A stretch of DNA of 64,000 nt. It comes from Caldibacillus debilis DSM 16016 (lineage in GTDB: Bacteria; Bacillota; Bacilli; Bacillales; Caldibacillaceae). The DNA lies in contig NZ_KB912913.1 of assembly GCF_000383875.1 (NCBI RefSeq), positions 1-64,000 on the forward strand, in the 5' to 3' direction. Below, one piece after another: positions 16,780 to 26,353 of this stretch (positions within the stretch are counted from its first letter, which is position 1; each line of letters starts with the position of its first letter). The position numbers and the translations under genes were made by a program. The notes under the pieces are model-generated. The model saw only the letters and a program-made list of their open reading frames with translations, did no database searches and was not told the DNA's origin.

Positions 16780-17676
16780 ATGAAAAAATACCGTCCCCAT
16801 TTCCTCATCGTGGCGGCCGCTTCCCTGTGGGGGCTCATTTCCGTCTTCGTAAAAAATTTAACGGCCATCGGCTTTTCCGCCATGGAGATCGTGGCGGTGC
16901 GGGCCGCCTTTGCCTTTTTGCTCCTCGGCTTCTTCGGCATGTTCCGCCGGCGGGGGGAGCTCCGGCTGGACATCCGTCATTTTCCCTATTTTGTCGGGAC
17001 GGGGATCTTCAGCATCGTCTTTTTTAATTGGTGCTATTTTACCGCCATCAACGAATTGTCCGTATCGCTGGCGGTCATCCTGCTGTATACGGCTCCCGCT
17101 TTTGTCGCCCTTTTGTCCGTCCTCTTCTTGAAGGAGCCCTTCTCCCGGCGAAAGGGATGGGGCGTGGCAGGGACGATGGCCGGCTGCCTTCTTTTGTCCG
17201 GCGTCATGGATGACCGGCTTTCGGGAAGCAGCCTGTTCGGATTTGCCGCCGGCCTCGGTTCCGGGTTGGGGTACGCGCTGTATACGATCTTCGGAAAATT
17301 TTGCATCAGACATTATTCATCCTTTGCCACCACCCTCTATACCTTTTTAGCCGCTTCCCTGTTTTTGGTTCCGTACACCCGGCTCTGGGAAAAGCTTCCG
17401 CTGCTCGCCGACGGAAAGGCCCTCCTTTTTTCCCTCGGCCTCGCCTTTGTTCCGACGGTGCTGGCCTATCTGCTGTATACGGAAGGCCTGCGGGGGGTGG
17501 ACGGCAGCGTGGCCGCCGTTCTGGCGACGGTGGAACCGGTGGTGGCCTTCCTCATCGGGATGACCCTATACGGCGAACGCTTTGCCCCCGTCCAATGGAT
17601 CGGCGGGATCGTCGTCCTTCTCTCCGTCCTCCTCGTTCAGAAGGAAGATAAGGGGAACATCGGACAGGCGGGGTAG
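16780..17676 (+). CDS. EamA/DMT family membrane transporter
   Basis: About 298 residues with ten predicted membrane helices in two EamA repeats; the first opens ASLWGLISVFVKNLTAIGF and the second near GLGYALYTIFGKF. Members export amino acids, metabolites or drugs; the substrate cannot be told from sequence. The ATG at 16780 was chosen; GTG 16771 is possible and ribosome-binding sequence is weak for both. It ends convergently against the oxidase operon. The Glu after the last repeat (GGIVVLLSVLLVQKEDKG) leads into a short cytosolic tail. Confidence 0.85.
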   Translation: MKKYRPHFLIVAAASLWGLISVFVKNLTAIGFSAMEIVAVRAAFAFLLLGFFGMFRRRGELRLDIRHFPYFVGTGIFSIVFFNWCYFTAINELSVSLAVILLYTAPAFVALLSVLFLKEPFSRRKGWGVAGTMAGCLLLSGVMDDRLSGSSLFGFAAGLGSGLGYALYTIFGKFCIRHYSSFATTLYTFLAASLFLVPYTRLWEKLPLLADGKALLFSLGLAFVPTVLAYLLYTEGLRGVDGSVAAVLATVEPVVAFLIGMTLYGERFAPVQWIGGIVVLLSVLLVQKEDKGNIGQAG

Positions 17677-17861
17677 GACCGCAGGTTTCTTGCGTCGCGG
17701 ACGGCGGTTTTCAGCGGAAGAAAAAACGGGGGATAGGCGCCCCGATTCTTTAGAAGAGGGGGGCCTTCGGGAAGGAAAAAATCGGGTGCAAACTTGCACA
17801 AACAAACCGGGGGTTGCCCTCGACAAGCCGTTTACCGGCCTGCGGGGAGAACCCCCATAAA

Positions 17862-17890
17862 AACAGCCTCACCATTACGGTGAGGCTGTT
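17862..17890 (-). terminator. Terminator of the ba3 oxidase operon
   Basis: Perfect 12-bp arms (17862-17873 and 17879-17890) around a 5-nt loop, placed four bases beyond the cbaA stop; a TTTT tract follows on the minus strand. Confidence 0.9.
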
Positions 17891-17894
17891 CCCG

Positions 17895-19544
17895 TTACCA
17901 AAGCTTGAAGCCCTTTGCCCCGGGAGGCGCGTTTTGGATCATGTCGATAAACGGGATCGTGTAGGCGAACAGGATCAATGCGGCAGTGATCCCCACCCAC
18001 AATTTCCAGTTTTCAAAAACAGGGGACGGCTGCGCCGCATGTTCGCTCGCTTCGCTCACCGGGAATTCTTCTTCCCCCTTCGGAGCGAAGAAGGCCAGAT
18101 TGATGAAGATGATCAGGCACAGGATGATCGACAGGAAGAGGATGGCTCCTCCCACCGCCTGGGCGATTTGATAGGGGATCCATTCCAGGGCCTGGGGCGC
18201 GTCACCGTAAGTGGAAAATGCCGAACGGCGCGGGCCGCCGAGGAGGCCTTCCGCATGCATGGCGCCGGACATGAAGGTCATGCCGACCGCCCATGTCACC
18301 CCTTGGATGATCGCCAGGCGGTTCATTTTTTTCGTCAAAACCCTGCCCGTCAAGTGGGGAACGAGCCAATAGGCAACCCCGAAGTAGGTTAAAATTACCG
18401 TCGTGGCGATCGTCAAATGGAAGTGGCCCGTCACCCAGATCGTGTTGTGAACCACCGCGTTCAATTGGTGGGAAGCGTTGATTAATCCGCCGATGCCCCC
18501 CGGAATGAAGGCGAGCATCCCGATGAACGGGACGGTAAAGCGGGCGTCGTTCCAAGGCAGCTTCTTCACCCAGCCGAACAGGCCTTTCGCCCCTTGGGAA
18601 CGGCCGTATAATTCAAAGGTCGCAAACATGGCGAACGCCGTCATCAAAGACGGGATGGCAACCATGAAGGTTAAAATGACCTGAATGAATTTCCATGCCG
18701 GATCAATCCCCGGTTCCACCAATTGGTGGTGGAATCCGACCGGGATGGAGAAGATCAGGAACAGGATGAAGGCCAGACGGGCCATCGTGTCCGAAAACAT
18801 CTTTCCGCCGATCACCTTCGGGATGATCACATACCAGCACATATAGGCGGGCAAGAGCCAGAAATAGACGAGCGGGTGGCCGAAATACCAGAACAAGGTC
18901 CGGCTGACGGCGACGTTGACCCGATCCACAAGGCCCATGGACCAGGGCAGCAATTGGAACAGGACGGTGGCAGCCACGCCCAGGGTGGCGATGAACCACA
19001 GCACCGCGTTTACGACGGACATGAAGGTGAGGAGCGGGCCCGGTTTCCCCGGATTCGCCTTCCGCCATTTTACGTAAGCGGCGACCATGCCCGCGCAGCT
19101 GATCCAGCTGCCGACGACGACCAGCGTCAGTCCCAAATAGAAAAGAAAATGGGCTTGCAACGGCGCGTAAAAGGTATACAGGACCGATGCCTCGTTCAAA
19201 AGGATCATGGTTGCCGCAAGAACGGTGCCGATCAGCATCGTCCAAAAGCCGGCCCATCCCGTTTTCCGGATCCCGTTCGACAGGGTGCCGGCCGTCCGGC
19301 TGATGGCGGCGAATTGGAATCCGATGATAAAGAATGTGGTCAACACGAGGGCGAGAATGACGCCGTGGACGGTCAAAATTTGATAATAACTGATTCCCGC
19401 GGGAAGCTGCACCTTCCCCGTACGGACGAGCACCTGAAGCAGGCCGCACAATCCGCCGATGGCCAGGGAAACGAAGGCGACGTATAAATGGGCCATCACC
19501 ATTTTGGCGTCTTTCCGGTCGATTTTTGTCAGCGCTTTACTCAT
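17895..19544 (-). CDS. cbaA: ba3-type cytochrome c oxidase, subunit I
   Basis: Haem-copper oxidase catalytic subunit of the B (ba3/bo3-like) class, which reduces oxygen with cytochrome c electrons and pumps protons. The 549-residue product has 13 or so membrane helices. Visible ligands include the low-spin haem His in ILTVHGVILAL, the CuB region FGHPLVYFWLLPAY with its His and Tyr, the His pair in FHHQL, and the high/low-spin haem His pair in VTGHFHLT. The sequence is of the short B-type, lacking A-type D-channel motifs. It overlaps the subunit II gene by four bases and shares its operon with the 53-residue subunit. Confidence 0.93.
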   Translation of the reverse strand: MSKALTKIDRKDAKMVMAHLYVAFVSLAIGGLCGLLQVLVRTGKVQLPAGISYYQILTVHGVILALVLTTFFIIGFQFAAISRTAGTLSNGIRKTGWAGFWTMLIGTVLAATMILLNEASVLYTFYAPLQAHFLFYLGLTLVVVGSWISCAGMVAAYVKWRKANPGKPGPLLTFMSVVNAVLWFIATLGVAATVLFQLLPWSMGLVDRVNVAVSRTLFWYFGHPLVYFWLLPAYMCWYVIIPKVIGGKMFSDTMARLAFILFLIFSIPVGFHHQLVEPGIDPAWKFIQVILTFMVAIPSLMTAFAMFATFELYGRSQGAKGLFGWVKKLPWNDARFTVPFIGMLAFIPGGIGGLINASHQLNAVVHNTIWVTGHFHLTIATTVILTYFGVAYWLVPHLTGRVLTKKMNRLAIIQGVTWAVGMTFMSGAMHAEGLLGGPRRSAFSTYGDAPQALEWIPYQIAQAVGGAILFLSIILCLIIFINLAFFAPKGEEEFPVSEASEHAAQPSPVFENWKLWVGITAALILFAYTIPFIDMIQNAPPGAKGFKLW

Positions 19545-20017
19545 TGATTTTCCACCACCTTAATCTTGGAATACATCATGTGGTGCCCGGCTCCGCAATA
19601 TTCGTTGCAAAGCACCAAATATTCCCCGGGTTTATCGAAGGTCGCGACTTTTTCGCTGATATATCCGGGTTCGACCATCATGTTCACATTGGTCCCCGCA
19701 ACTTCGAAGCCGTGAATGACGTCCTTCGTCGTCACGATGAATTTGACCTTGGCACCCTTCGGAATCTCCACTTCGTTCGGCGTGTAGCTGAACGCTTGGG
19801 CGACATAGACGAGTTCATAATCCCAGTCTTTTCCTTCCACTTTCTTCAAACCCGGTTCGTTGAAGGGCGCCGTCTGATCCACCTTATCGGGGTCGATGGT
19901 CGCCAAGCAGCTGGGCGGCTGATTTCCCAGATAGAAGGCGCTGACGCCGATGACGGATAAAAAGAAAATTAATGCACCGATACCAAAAACGAGCCATATT
20001 TTTTCATACTTATGCAT
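19541..20017 (-). CDS. cbaB: ba3-type cytochrome c oxidase, subunit II (CuA)
   Basis: The 158-residue product has one N-terminal membrane helix (residues 8-30) and an extracytoplasmic cupredoxin domain that carries the binuclear CuA centre: His in DVIHGFEV, then CNEYCGAGHHMM with two Cys, His and Met. It accepts electrons from cytochrome c and hands them to subunit I. One-helix subunit II is typical of the ba3 class, and the helix missing here is supplied by the small subunit encoded just upstream. The ATG overlaps the next gene by ATGA. The Sco protein at 33136 may load CuA. Confidence 0.93.
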   Translation of the reverse strand: MHKYEKIWLVFGIGALIFFLSVIGVSAFYLGNQPPSCLATIDPDKVDQTAPFNEPGLKKVEGKDWDYELVYVAQAFSYTPNEVEIPKGAKVKFIVTTKDVIHGFEVAGTNVNMMVEPGYISEKVATFDKPGEYLVLCNEYCGAGHHMMYSKIKVVENQ

Positions 20018-20039
20018 AATGCCCTTTTACCCCCTTCAT

Positions 20040-20201
20040 TTACGGACGGTTTAAAAACAACTGGAATACGCCCAACCAGACGGCGATGATCAATACGCCC
20101 ATCGTCATGACGGCAACGAGCGTCCCTTTCAGGTTTCCGGATTCTTCGGCGTCCTTCCATTTCTTCTTTTCCGTATCATTTTGCAATGCGGCCTTTGCCA
20201 T
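20040..20201 (-). CDS. ba3-type cytochrome c oxidase subunit IIa
   Basis: A 53-residue product starting MAKAALQNDTEKKKWKDAEE with a single membrane helix (about 27-48, LKGTLVAVMTMGVLIIAVWL). This matches the subunit IIa that replaces the first helix of subunit II in ba3 oxidases. ATG 20201 was chosen because AAAGGAGGGTGG precedes it; the frame is open seven codons further but that start has no ribosome site. It is the first gene of the operon. Confidence 0.85.
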   Translation of the reverse strand: MAKAALQNDTEKKKWKDAEESGNLKGTLVAVMTMGVLIIAVWLGVFQLFLNRP

Positions 20202-20230
20202 TATCCACCCTCCTTTATTCATGCGAACCT

Positions 20231-20297
20231 TAACCGATTATACCGGTTACTATCATCATAATAGGGCAAATAGTCTTAAACTGTGATAAAAGTCACA
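20231..20297 (-). promoter_or_regulatory. Fnr-activated promoter of the ba3 operon with a downstream palindrome
   Basis: On the minus strand, a perfect TGTGA-N6-TCACA site (20282-20297) lies 21 bp upstream of a -10 hexamer TATGAT (20260-20255), putting the site centre at about -41.5, the class II Fnr/Crp position. A second inverted repeat, TAACCG-N7-CGGTTA (20231-20249), covers the start region and could be an operator; it also contains a TATAAT that could be an alternative -10. Confidence 0.6.
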
Positions 20298-20391
20298 TAT
20301 ACGAAGGCCGAATGTGAAATCTTCGTGAAAAAAACGAAATTTTTTGTTTCTTCCCCCAAACGGGTCCCGGCCGGGATAAAATTTTCAGGGA

Positions 20392-20406
20392 ATGAAACGC
20401 TTTCAT
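20392..20406 (-). promoter_or_regulatory. Possible CcpA (cre) site
   Basis: On the minus strand ATGAAAGCGTTTCAT fits the 15-base cre consensus WTGNAANCGNWNNCW at 14 positions. It lies just upstream of the xpt -35 box and about 190 bp from the oxidase operon start, so either could be the target. Confidence 0.35.
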
Positions 20407-20419
20407 TTCATTTCAACGG

Positions 20420-20447
20420 TTGATTTCCTTTCTGCCAATGATATAAT
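20420..20447 (+). promoter_or_regulatory. Promoter of xpt-pbuX
   Basis: TTGATT (20420-20425), 16-bp spacer, TATAAT (20442-20447), about 22 bp upstream of the riboswitch aptamer. Confidence 0.8.
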
Positions 20448-20468
20448 GGAACCAATAAAATTGTTGTA

Positions 20469-22576
<2,108 letters not shown>

Positions 22577-23043
22577 CGGGGATTCCCTGAAGGGGCGCCG
22601 GAAGCCGGCCTTCTCCGGACGGCGGTTCGGGGAGGGGTCCGGCTGCAAAGACGCGGCCCGTCGGGAAGGGCCCCGTTCTTTCGTTTGTTTCCTTTTGGGG
22701 AAAATCGGACCTGGCCAAGCCCGGGCGCGGGAAAGGACGGCAGGCCGGGAAGGCTGTTCGTCTTTTCGCCCCTTTGAATCCCACCCGTCTGCGGCGGACG
22801 TTGTCGGGAAAGCCCAAGGAAAGTATTTCTTCTCCCTTTGAATCCCACCCGTCTGCGGCGGACCCCGGGACCGCGGAATCGGAAGGAAAATCGGGACGGC
22901 GGCCGGGTCCGAATCTTCCGATCGCCCGGTCATCCCCGCCGGGCCGGGGATCGGGCGGCCGTCCCGGCCGGTCAAGGGGGAGGTGCTTCGCGATTCGTGG
23001 CCCGGACGTTCGGTCACGAAATGCGGATATGGAAATGCGGACA
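22577..23043. other. GC-rich spacer with a two-copy 30-bp direct repeat
   Basis: About 465 bp without a supported gene. A weak hairpin GGCCC/GGGCC followed by a T-rich stretch at 22655-22690 may terminate pbuX. Two exact 30-bp repeats lie at 22770-22799 and 22834-22863. Downstream of the second copy is GGCGGACCCCGGGAC (22857-22871), which recurs at 57304-57318. Confidence 0.5.
22770..22863 (+). repeat. Two 30-bp direct repeats, 34 bp apart
   Basis: Identical copies at 22770-22799 and 22834-22863 begin CCCTTTGAATCCCACC and end GCGGCGGAC, giving a 64-bp period. On the minus strand they start GTCCGCCGCAGACGG and end GGGATTCAAAGGG. There is no third copy and no cas gene. Confidence 0.8.
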
Positions 23044-23045
23044 TA

Positions 23046-23072
23046 AAAAAAGCCGGCTCAGCCGGCCGGTTT
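23046..23072 (-). terminator. Terminator of cspD (bidirectional)
   Basis: AAGCCGGCTCAGCCGGC-type hairpin with GCCGGC arms around TCA, flanked by an A run on the left and a T run on the right, so it can work in both directions. Confidence 0.8.
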
Positions 23073-23101
23073 TATCTATTGGAATTTGTCTTCGGTTGCG
23101 T

Positions 23102-23302
23102 TTATAATTTTACCACGTTCGCTGCTTGAGGTCCGCGGTTTCCTTCCACGATTTCAAAGGAAACTTCTTGACCTTCTTCCAGCGTCTTGTACCCTTCGCC
23201 TTGGATGGCGGTGAAGTGTACGAAGACGTCGCCCCCACCTTCCACTTCGATAAATCCGTAACCTTTCTCATTGTTAAACCATTTTACTCTACCGGTTTGC
23301 AT
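23102..23302 (-). CDS. cspD: Cold-shock protein CspD
   Basis: A 66-residue OB-fold RNA chaperone starting [20 protein letters not shown], with RNP1 (KGYGFIEV) and RNP2 (VFVHFTAI) motifs that bind single-stranded RNA and DNA. The size and ending [12 protein letters not shown] are standard. AGGAGG precedes the ATG. It has its own promoter about 140 bp upstream, giving a long 5' leader as is usual for csp mRNAs. The ugtP gene, its Bacillus neighbour, is encoded 1 kb away. Confidence 0.96.
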   Translation of the reverse strand: MQTGRVKWFNNEKGYGFIEVEGGGDVFVHFTAIQGEGYKTLEEGQEVSFEIVEGNRGPQAANVVKL

Positions 23303-23470
23303 TTTTTTTCCTCCTAAATATCGAGCACTTGCACGTGCAACAGAATTTCAATCAAAAACTAAAATATCTTCCCATTCGAAGTGGAGGATACCGGAATATC
23401 TTCTACTTCAAAGCGGAGGATATTCAGTTTTGATTAACTCAACTATACATGAACCGATCGGCAAAGTCAA
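23303..23470 (-). promoter_or_regulatory. cspD promoter and structured 5' leader
   Basis: On the minus strand TTGACT (23470-23465), 17-bp spacer and TATAGT (23447-23442) form a good sigma-A promoter. The roughly 130-nt leader contains an inverted repeat GAATATCTTC/GGAGGATATTC and a perfect 12-bp palindrome TTGCACGTGCAA (23329-23340), likely to be a temperature-responsive fold. Confidence 0.7.
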
Positions 23471-23619
23471 GGAAGTTGGAGGAAATAATTTTAAAATTCT
23501 TTTGCCGCGCCATTTTTTGCATTATCTCCTTGTTCCCGCTCCTTTTCTATAGTACACTTTAGATAATAACGGGCCCATGTCCGAAAAACGGGCCGATGTT
23601 CGTCTTGGAGGAAAGAGAT

Positions 23620-24036
23620 ATGACGACACCGAGCATGGAAGATTATATCGAACAAATTTATTTGCTGATCGAAACGAAAGGCTATGCCCGGGTTTCCGAT
23701 ATCGCCGACGCGCTGTCCGTCCATCCTTCATCGGTCACGAAAATGGTTCAGAAACTCGATAAAAACGAATATTTGGTATATGAAAAATACCGGGGTTTCG
23801 TTCTCACCCCGAAAGGGAAAAAGATCGGGAAACGGCTGGTTTACCGCCACGATTTGCTGGAACAATTTTTGCAGATGATCGGGGTGGACGAGGAAAATAT
23901 TTACCGGGACGTGGAAGGGATCGAACATCATCTGAGCTGGAACGCGATCGACAGGATCGGGGATCTGGTCCAATATTTCGAGGAAAATCCGGAACGGTTG
24001 AACGAGTTGAAACAATTCCAAATGAGGCTCGAATAA
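23620..24036 (+). CDS. mntR: Manganese-responsive repressor MntR
   Basis: DtxR-family regulator that represses Mn(II) uptake genes when metal is bound. From ATG 23620 (TTGGAGGAAAGAT upstream) the product has 139 residues and starts [20 protein letters not shown]. The winged helix includes [17 protein letters not shown]. All metal ligands known from Bacillus subtilis are present at the same numbers: Asp8, Glu11, His77, Glu99, Glu102 and His103. An eight-codon upstream extension from 23596 would move these ligands out of register and was rejected. Confidence 0.96.
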   Translation: MTTPSMEDYIEQIYLLIETKGYARVSDIADALSVHPSSVTKMVQKLDKNEYLVYEKYRGFVLTPKGKKIGKRLVYRHDLLEQFLQMIGVDEENIYRDVEGIEHHLSWNAIDRIGDLVQYFEENPERLNELKQFQMRLE

Positions 24037-24041
24037 AAATC

Positions 24042-24067
24042 AAAAATCGGCGGGATCGCCGATTTTT
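24042..24067 (+). terminator. Terminator of mntR (bidirectional)
   Basis: Perfect 11-bp arms AAAAATCGGCG/CGCCGATTTTT around GGAT. It stands between convergent mntR and the small gene at 24072-24290, serving both. Confidence 0.9.
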
Positions 24068-24071
24068 ATTG

Positions 24072-24290
24072 CTAAAAAATGGGAGGATAGCCGGCAAAGT
24101 CCTGGTCCCCGGGATCGTCGGGGACAATTTTCGGCAGGCCGGAACCGTCCGGCAGGACTTGCGCCCGGCCGATCTTCCCGTTTTTTATTTCCTCCGCCGC
24201 TTTGCGGTAGGAGATGATCCTTCCTTCGGAAGTTTGGAAATTGATGATCTCCCCCTGGCGGTTCCGTTCGACGGCCGTGAGGTATTCCAA
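24072..24290 (-). CDS. DUF3892 family small protein
   Basis: A 72-residue product starting (L/M)EYLTAVERNRQGEIINFQT and continuing with GRIISYRKAAEEIKNGKI and a 'DGDQDFAGYPPIF'-like end (PDDPGDQDFAGYPPIF). This is the DUF3892 pattern: two short strands, a helix, and a 'D.D.....LP.F' tail, function unknown. The start codon is TTG at 24290, supported by AAGGAGGGG six bases before it. It lies downstream of ugtP on the same strand but is separated from it by a terminator. Confidence 0.75.
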   Translation of the reverse strand: MEYLTAVERNRQGEIINFQTSEGRIISYRKAAEEIKNGKIGRAQVLPDGSGLPKIVPDDPGDQDFAGYPPIF

Positions 24291-24339
24291 GGGTTTCCCC
24301 TCCTTTTTTTATCCATCTTTCCCATGAAGGAATAAAAAT

Positions 24340-24371
24340 ATCCGGCCGCCGCCGAAAGGGCGGGGCCGGTT
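24340..24371 (-). terminator. Terminator of ugtP
   Basis: CCGGCC (24342-24347) and GGCCGG (24364-24369) form the stem base, with further GC pairs inside, followed on the minus strand by ATATTTTTATT. Confidence 0.8.
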
Positions 24372-25526
24372 TTATTTTTCTTTGGAGGCTGCCGTTTTAG
24401 GATAGGGGACACGGTTTTCGAGGGAACGGATCACCTCGGAGACGATCGTTCCGGAGGCGTGGGGTTTGTAGATCCGTTCCATCGCCTTTTTCATCTCCCG
24501 CTGCTTGTTTCCGTCCCGCAGCAGCCAATTGATTTTCTCTTTGATTTCCGAAAGGTGGTAGGTGACGAAGGCCGCCCCCGACGCCTGGAAAAACTCGGCA
24601 TTTTCCCTTTCCTGGCCGGGAACGGGTTTGAAAAAAATCAACGGAACCTTCATCGCCGCCGCTTCCGTGATGGAGATTCCCCCCGGCTTCGTAATGACGC
24701 AATAGGAGGCGGCCAATATCTCGTGGATGTTTTCCACGTAGCCGAAAACGGTCAAGCGTCCGGGGTATTCCTCCCTCAGGGGGACGATCTTCTGGTAAAG
24801 CTTTTCGTTGTTGCCGCAAATGACGATCACCTGGATATCCCGGTTTTCCAGGATTTCCGGCACCAGTTTTTCCACATTGCGCAGCTGGCCGACGGCTCCC
24901 GCGACAACGGTGACAATTTTTTTTGCGGGATCGACCGGATAGGTTCTGTAAAATTTTTCCACATCCGGCTCCGATTCAAAGGAAGCGCGGATCGGGATCC
25001 CGGAAACGACGATCTTTTCCCGCGCCACCCCCAACTTGTGAAGCTCTTCCCCGACTTTGTCGGAACTGACAAAATAGCGGTGGATATTGGGATGAATCCA
25101 AAAGGAATGCAGGCAGTAATCGGTGATCACGGTATAGGTCGGGATCGCATATTGTTCCGTGCTGCCGAGCTTGGGCGCCGAAAGGATCGGGAAAGTGGTG
25201 ATGATGGCGTCCGGCCGCTCCCTTTCGATGATCTCCCTGATCCGCTTCAGGCCGATGAACTGGCTCAAATAGGCGAGGCCGCTCCGGGAATATCTGTCCG
25301 TCCCGTAATAGAACGCCTTGTAGATCGGCAAGCCGATAGGCTTATAGCTTTTTTCGTAAAGGGTGCGGGTAAAATTCGCGAATTTCGGGTATGATTCAAT
25401 ATATACATCCGACAAAATGACCTTTTGGGCACCTTGCCGATAAAATTCCTGTTCAAGGGCATAGGCGGCCTGCTTGTGGCCGTTGCCGTAACTGGCGTAC
25501 AGGATGAGTATCTTCAAATCTTTCAC
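24372..25526 (-). CDS. ugtP: Processive diacylglycerol beta-glucosyltransferase UgtP
   Basis: GT28-type enzyme that transfers glucose from UDP-glucose to diacylglycerol, making the glycolipid anchor of lipoteichoic acid; in Bacillus subtilis it also tunes cell size to nutrients. The 384-residue product begins MKDLKILILYASYGNGHKQA, the MGDG-synthase N-terminal fold with its GNGH motif, and has the UDP-sugar-binding segment CVITKPGGISITEA followed by FFKPVPGQERENA. The lipid-binding region includes ITDYCLHSFWIHPN. It is separated from cspD by mntR and DUF3892, whereas in Bacillus subtilis ugtP and cspD are close neighbours. Confidence 0.93.
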   Translation of the reverse strand: MKDLKILILYASYGNGHKQAAYALEQEFYRQGAQKVILSDVYIESYPKFANFTRTLYEKSYKPIGLPIYKAFYYGTDRYSRSGLAYLSQFIGLKRIREIIERERPDAIITTFPILSAPKLGSTEQYAIPTYTVITDYCLHSFWIHPNIHRYFVSSDKVGEELHKLGVAREKIVVSGIPIRASFESEPDVEKFYRTYPVDPAKKIVTVVAGAVGQLRNVEKLVPEILENRDIQVIVICGNNEKLYQKIVPLREEYPGRLTVFGYVENIHEILAASYCVITKPGGISITEAAAMKVPLIFFKPVPGQERENAEFFQASGAAFVTYHLSEIKEKINWLLRDGNKQREMKKAMERIYKPHASGTIVSEVIRSLENRVPYPKTAASKEK

Positions 25527-25709
25527 GATGAATCCCCTTCTCCGGAATTTTAACTTGCGGAAAAATGATGTATATTTTAATTAAATCATAAATACAAGGA
25601 ATGGAAAGATTTTTTGCATCATTTTTACGATATTTTTAAAATGGCGATAGGGAAAAATGGGAGAAACGGCCCTTTGCCGCGGAATTCATTCTAAAAGGAG
25701 ACCGGTCGA

Positions 25710-26255
25710 ATGTTTGATCCGACAGCCTATGAAAATATGAAAGTCATTCTGGAAGGGTATTTATATGATTATGACATGCAGGGGGAAATATTAATTAAGG
25801 AGAGGAACGATCTCATCAACCTAGCCGATATGTCCAGGACCTTTTCCCTCCTTTTTTCGTTGAACCTCGCCCCCCAGGCCAAGAGAATCCATGTGTACAA
25901 CGGGGATAAGCTGGAGATTAAAGCGGAGTTCCACGCCGATCTTTGGAAGATGGCCTCCGAATGGTACCCGCTCCAACAGGAAGGGGGAGCGGAATTTAAT
26001 CTCTATTTGCGGATGTATGAAGATTTCAACGAGGTGCTGCGGAAACGGGTCGACAAATTTCTCCACGAGCAATTTTCCCACGAATACTATATCCATTGGG
26101 AAAAAACGATCAGCCAGCATTCCGCCTTTCATCAGTACCTGCTCAAGCGGAAGCAGCCGCTCTTCGAAGAGGAAGCGGACCGGATTCCCGAAATGGTCGA
26201 TGCCATCATCGATGCCGTCCGCGCCTTGCACCGCCTGATCGATTTTCCCGGTTGA
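25710..26255 (+). CDS. Conserved hypothetical protein, cytosolic
   Basis: A 181-residue, acidic, mainly helical product starting MFDPTAYENMKVILEGYLYD, with no signal peptide or membrane helix. Features include the repeated aromatic pattern LYDYDM, an 'FHADLWKMASEWYPLQQ' stretch and a C-terminal helix DAIIDAVRALHRLIDFPG. AAAAGGAGACC precedes the ATG. I do not recognise a family. Codon use matches its neighbours. It stands alone between ugtP (divergent) and the CvfC-like gene, about 100 bp from the latter, and might be cotranscribed with it. Confidence 0.7.
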   Translation: MFDPTAYENMKVILEGYLYDYDMQGEILIKERNDLINLADMSRTFSLLFSLNLAPQAKRIHVYNGDKLEIKAEFHADLWKMASEWYPLQQEGGAEFNLYLRMYEDFNEVLRKRVDKFLHEQFSHEYYIHWEKTISQHSAFHQYLLKRKQPLFEEEADRIPEMVDAIIDAVRALHRLIDFPG

Positions 26256-26353
26256 CAAAAAATAGCCGGAGGAAAGGCCCGCTTCAGCAAAGAACGGCAG
26301 GCGGCGAATCCGCGCGGGGGCCAGAGGGAATTTTCTGAAAAGGAGGATGTCCG

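Noticed and set aside
20300-20345. PurR boxes upstream of xpt
   Set aside because: Two CGAA motifs occur but their inverted spacing is far too short for a PurR site.
22770-22863. CRISPR array
   Set aside because: Only two repeat copies, no cas gene, no leader; reported as a repeat pair instead.
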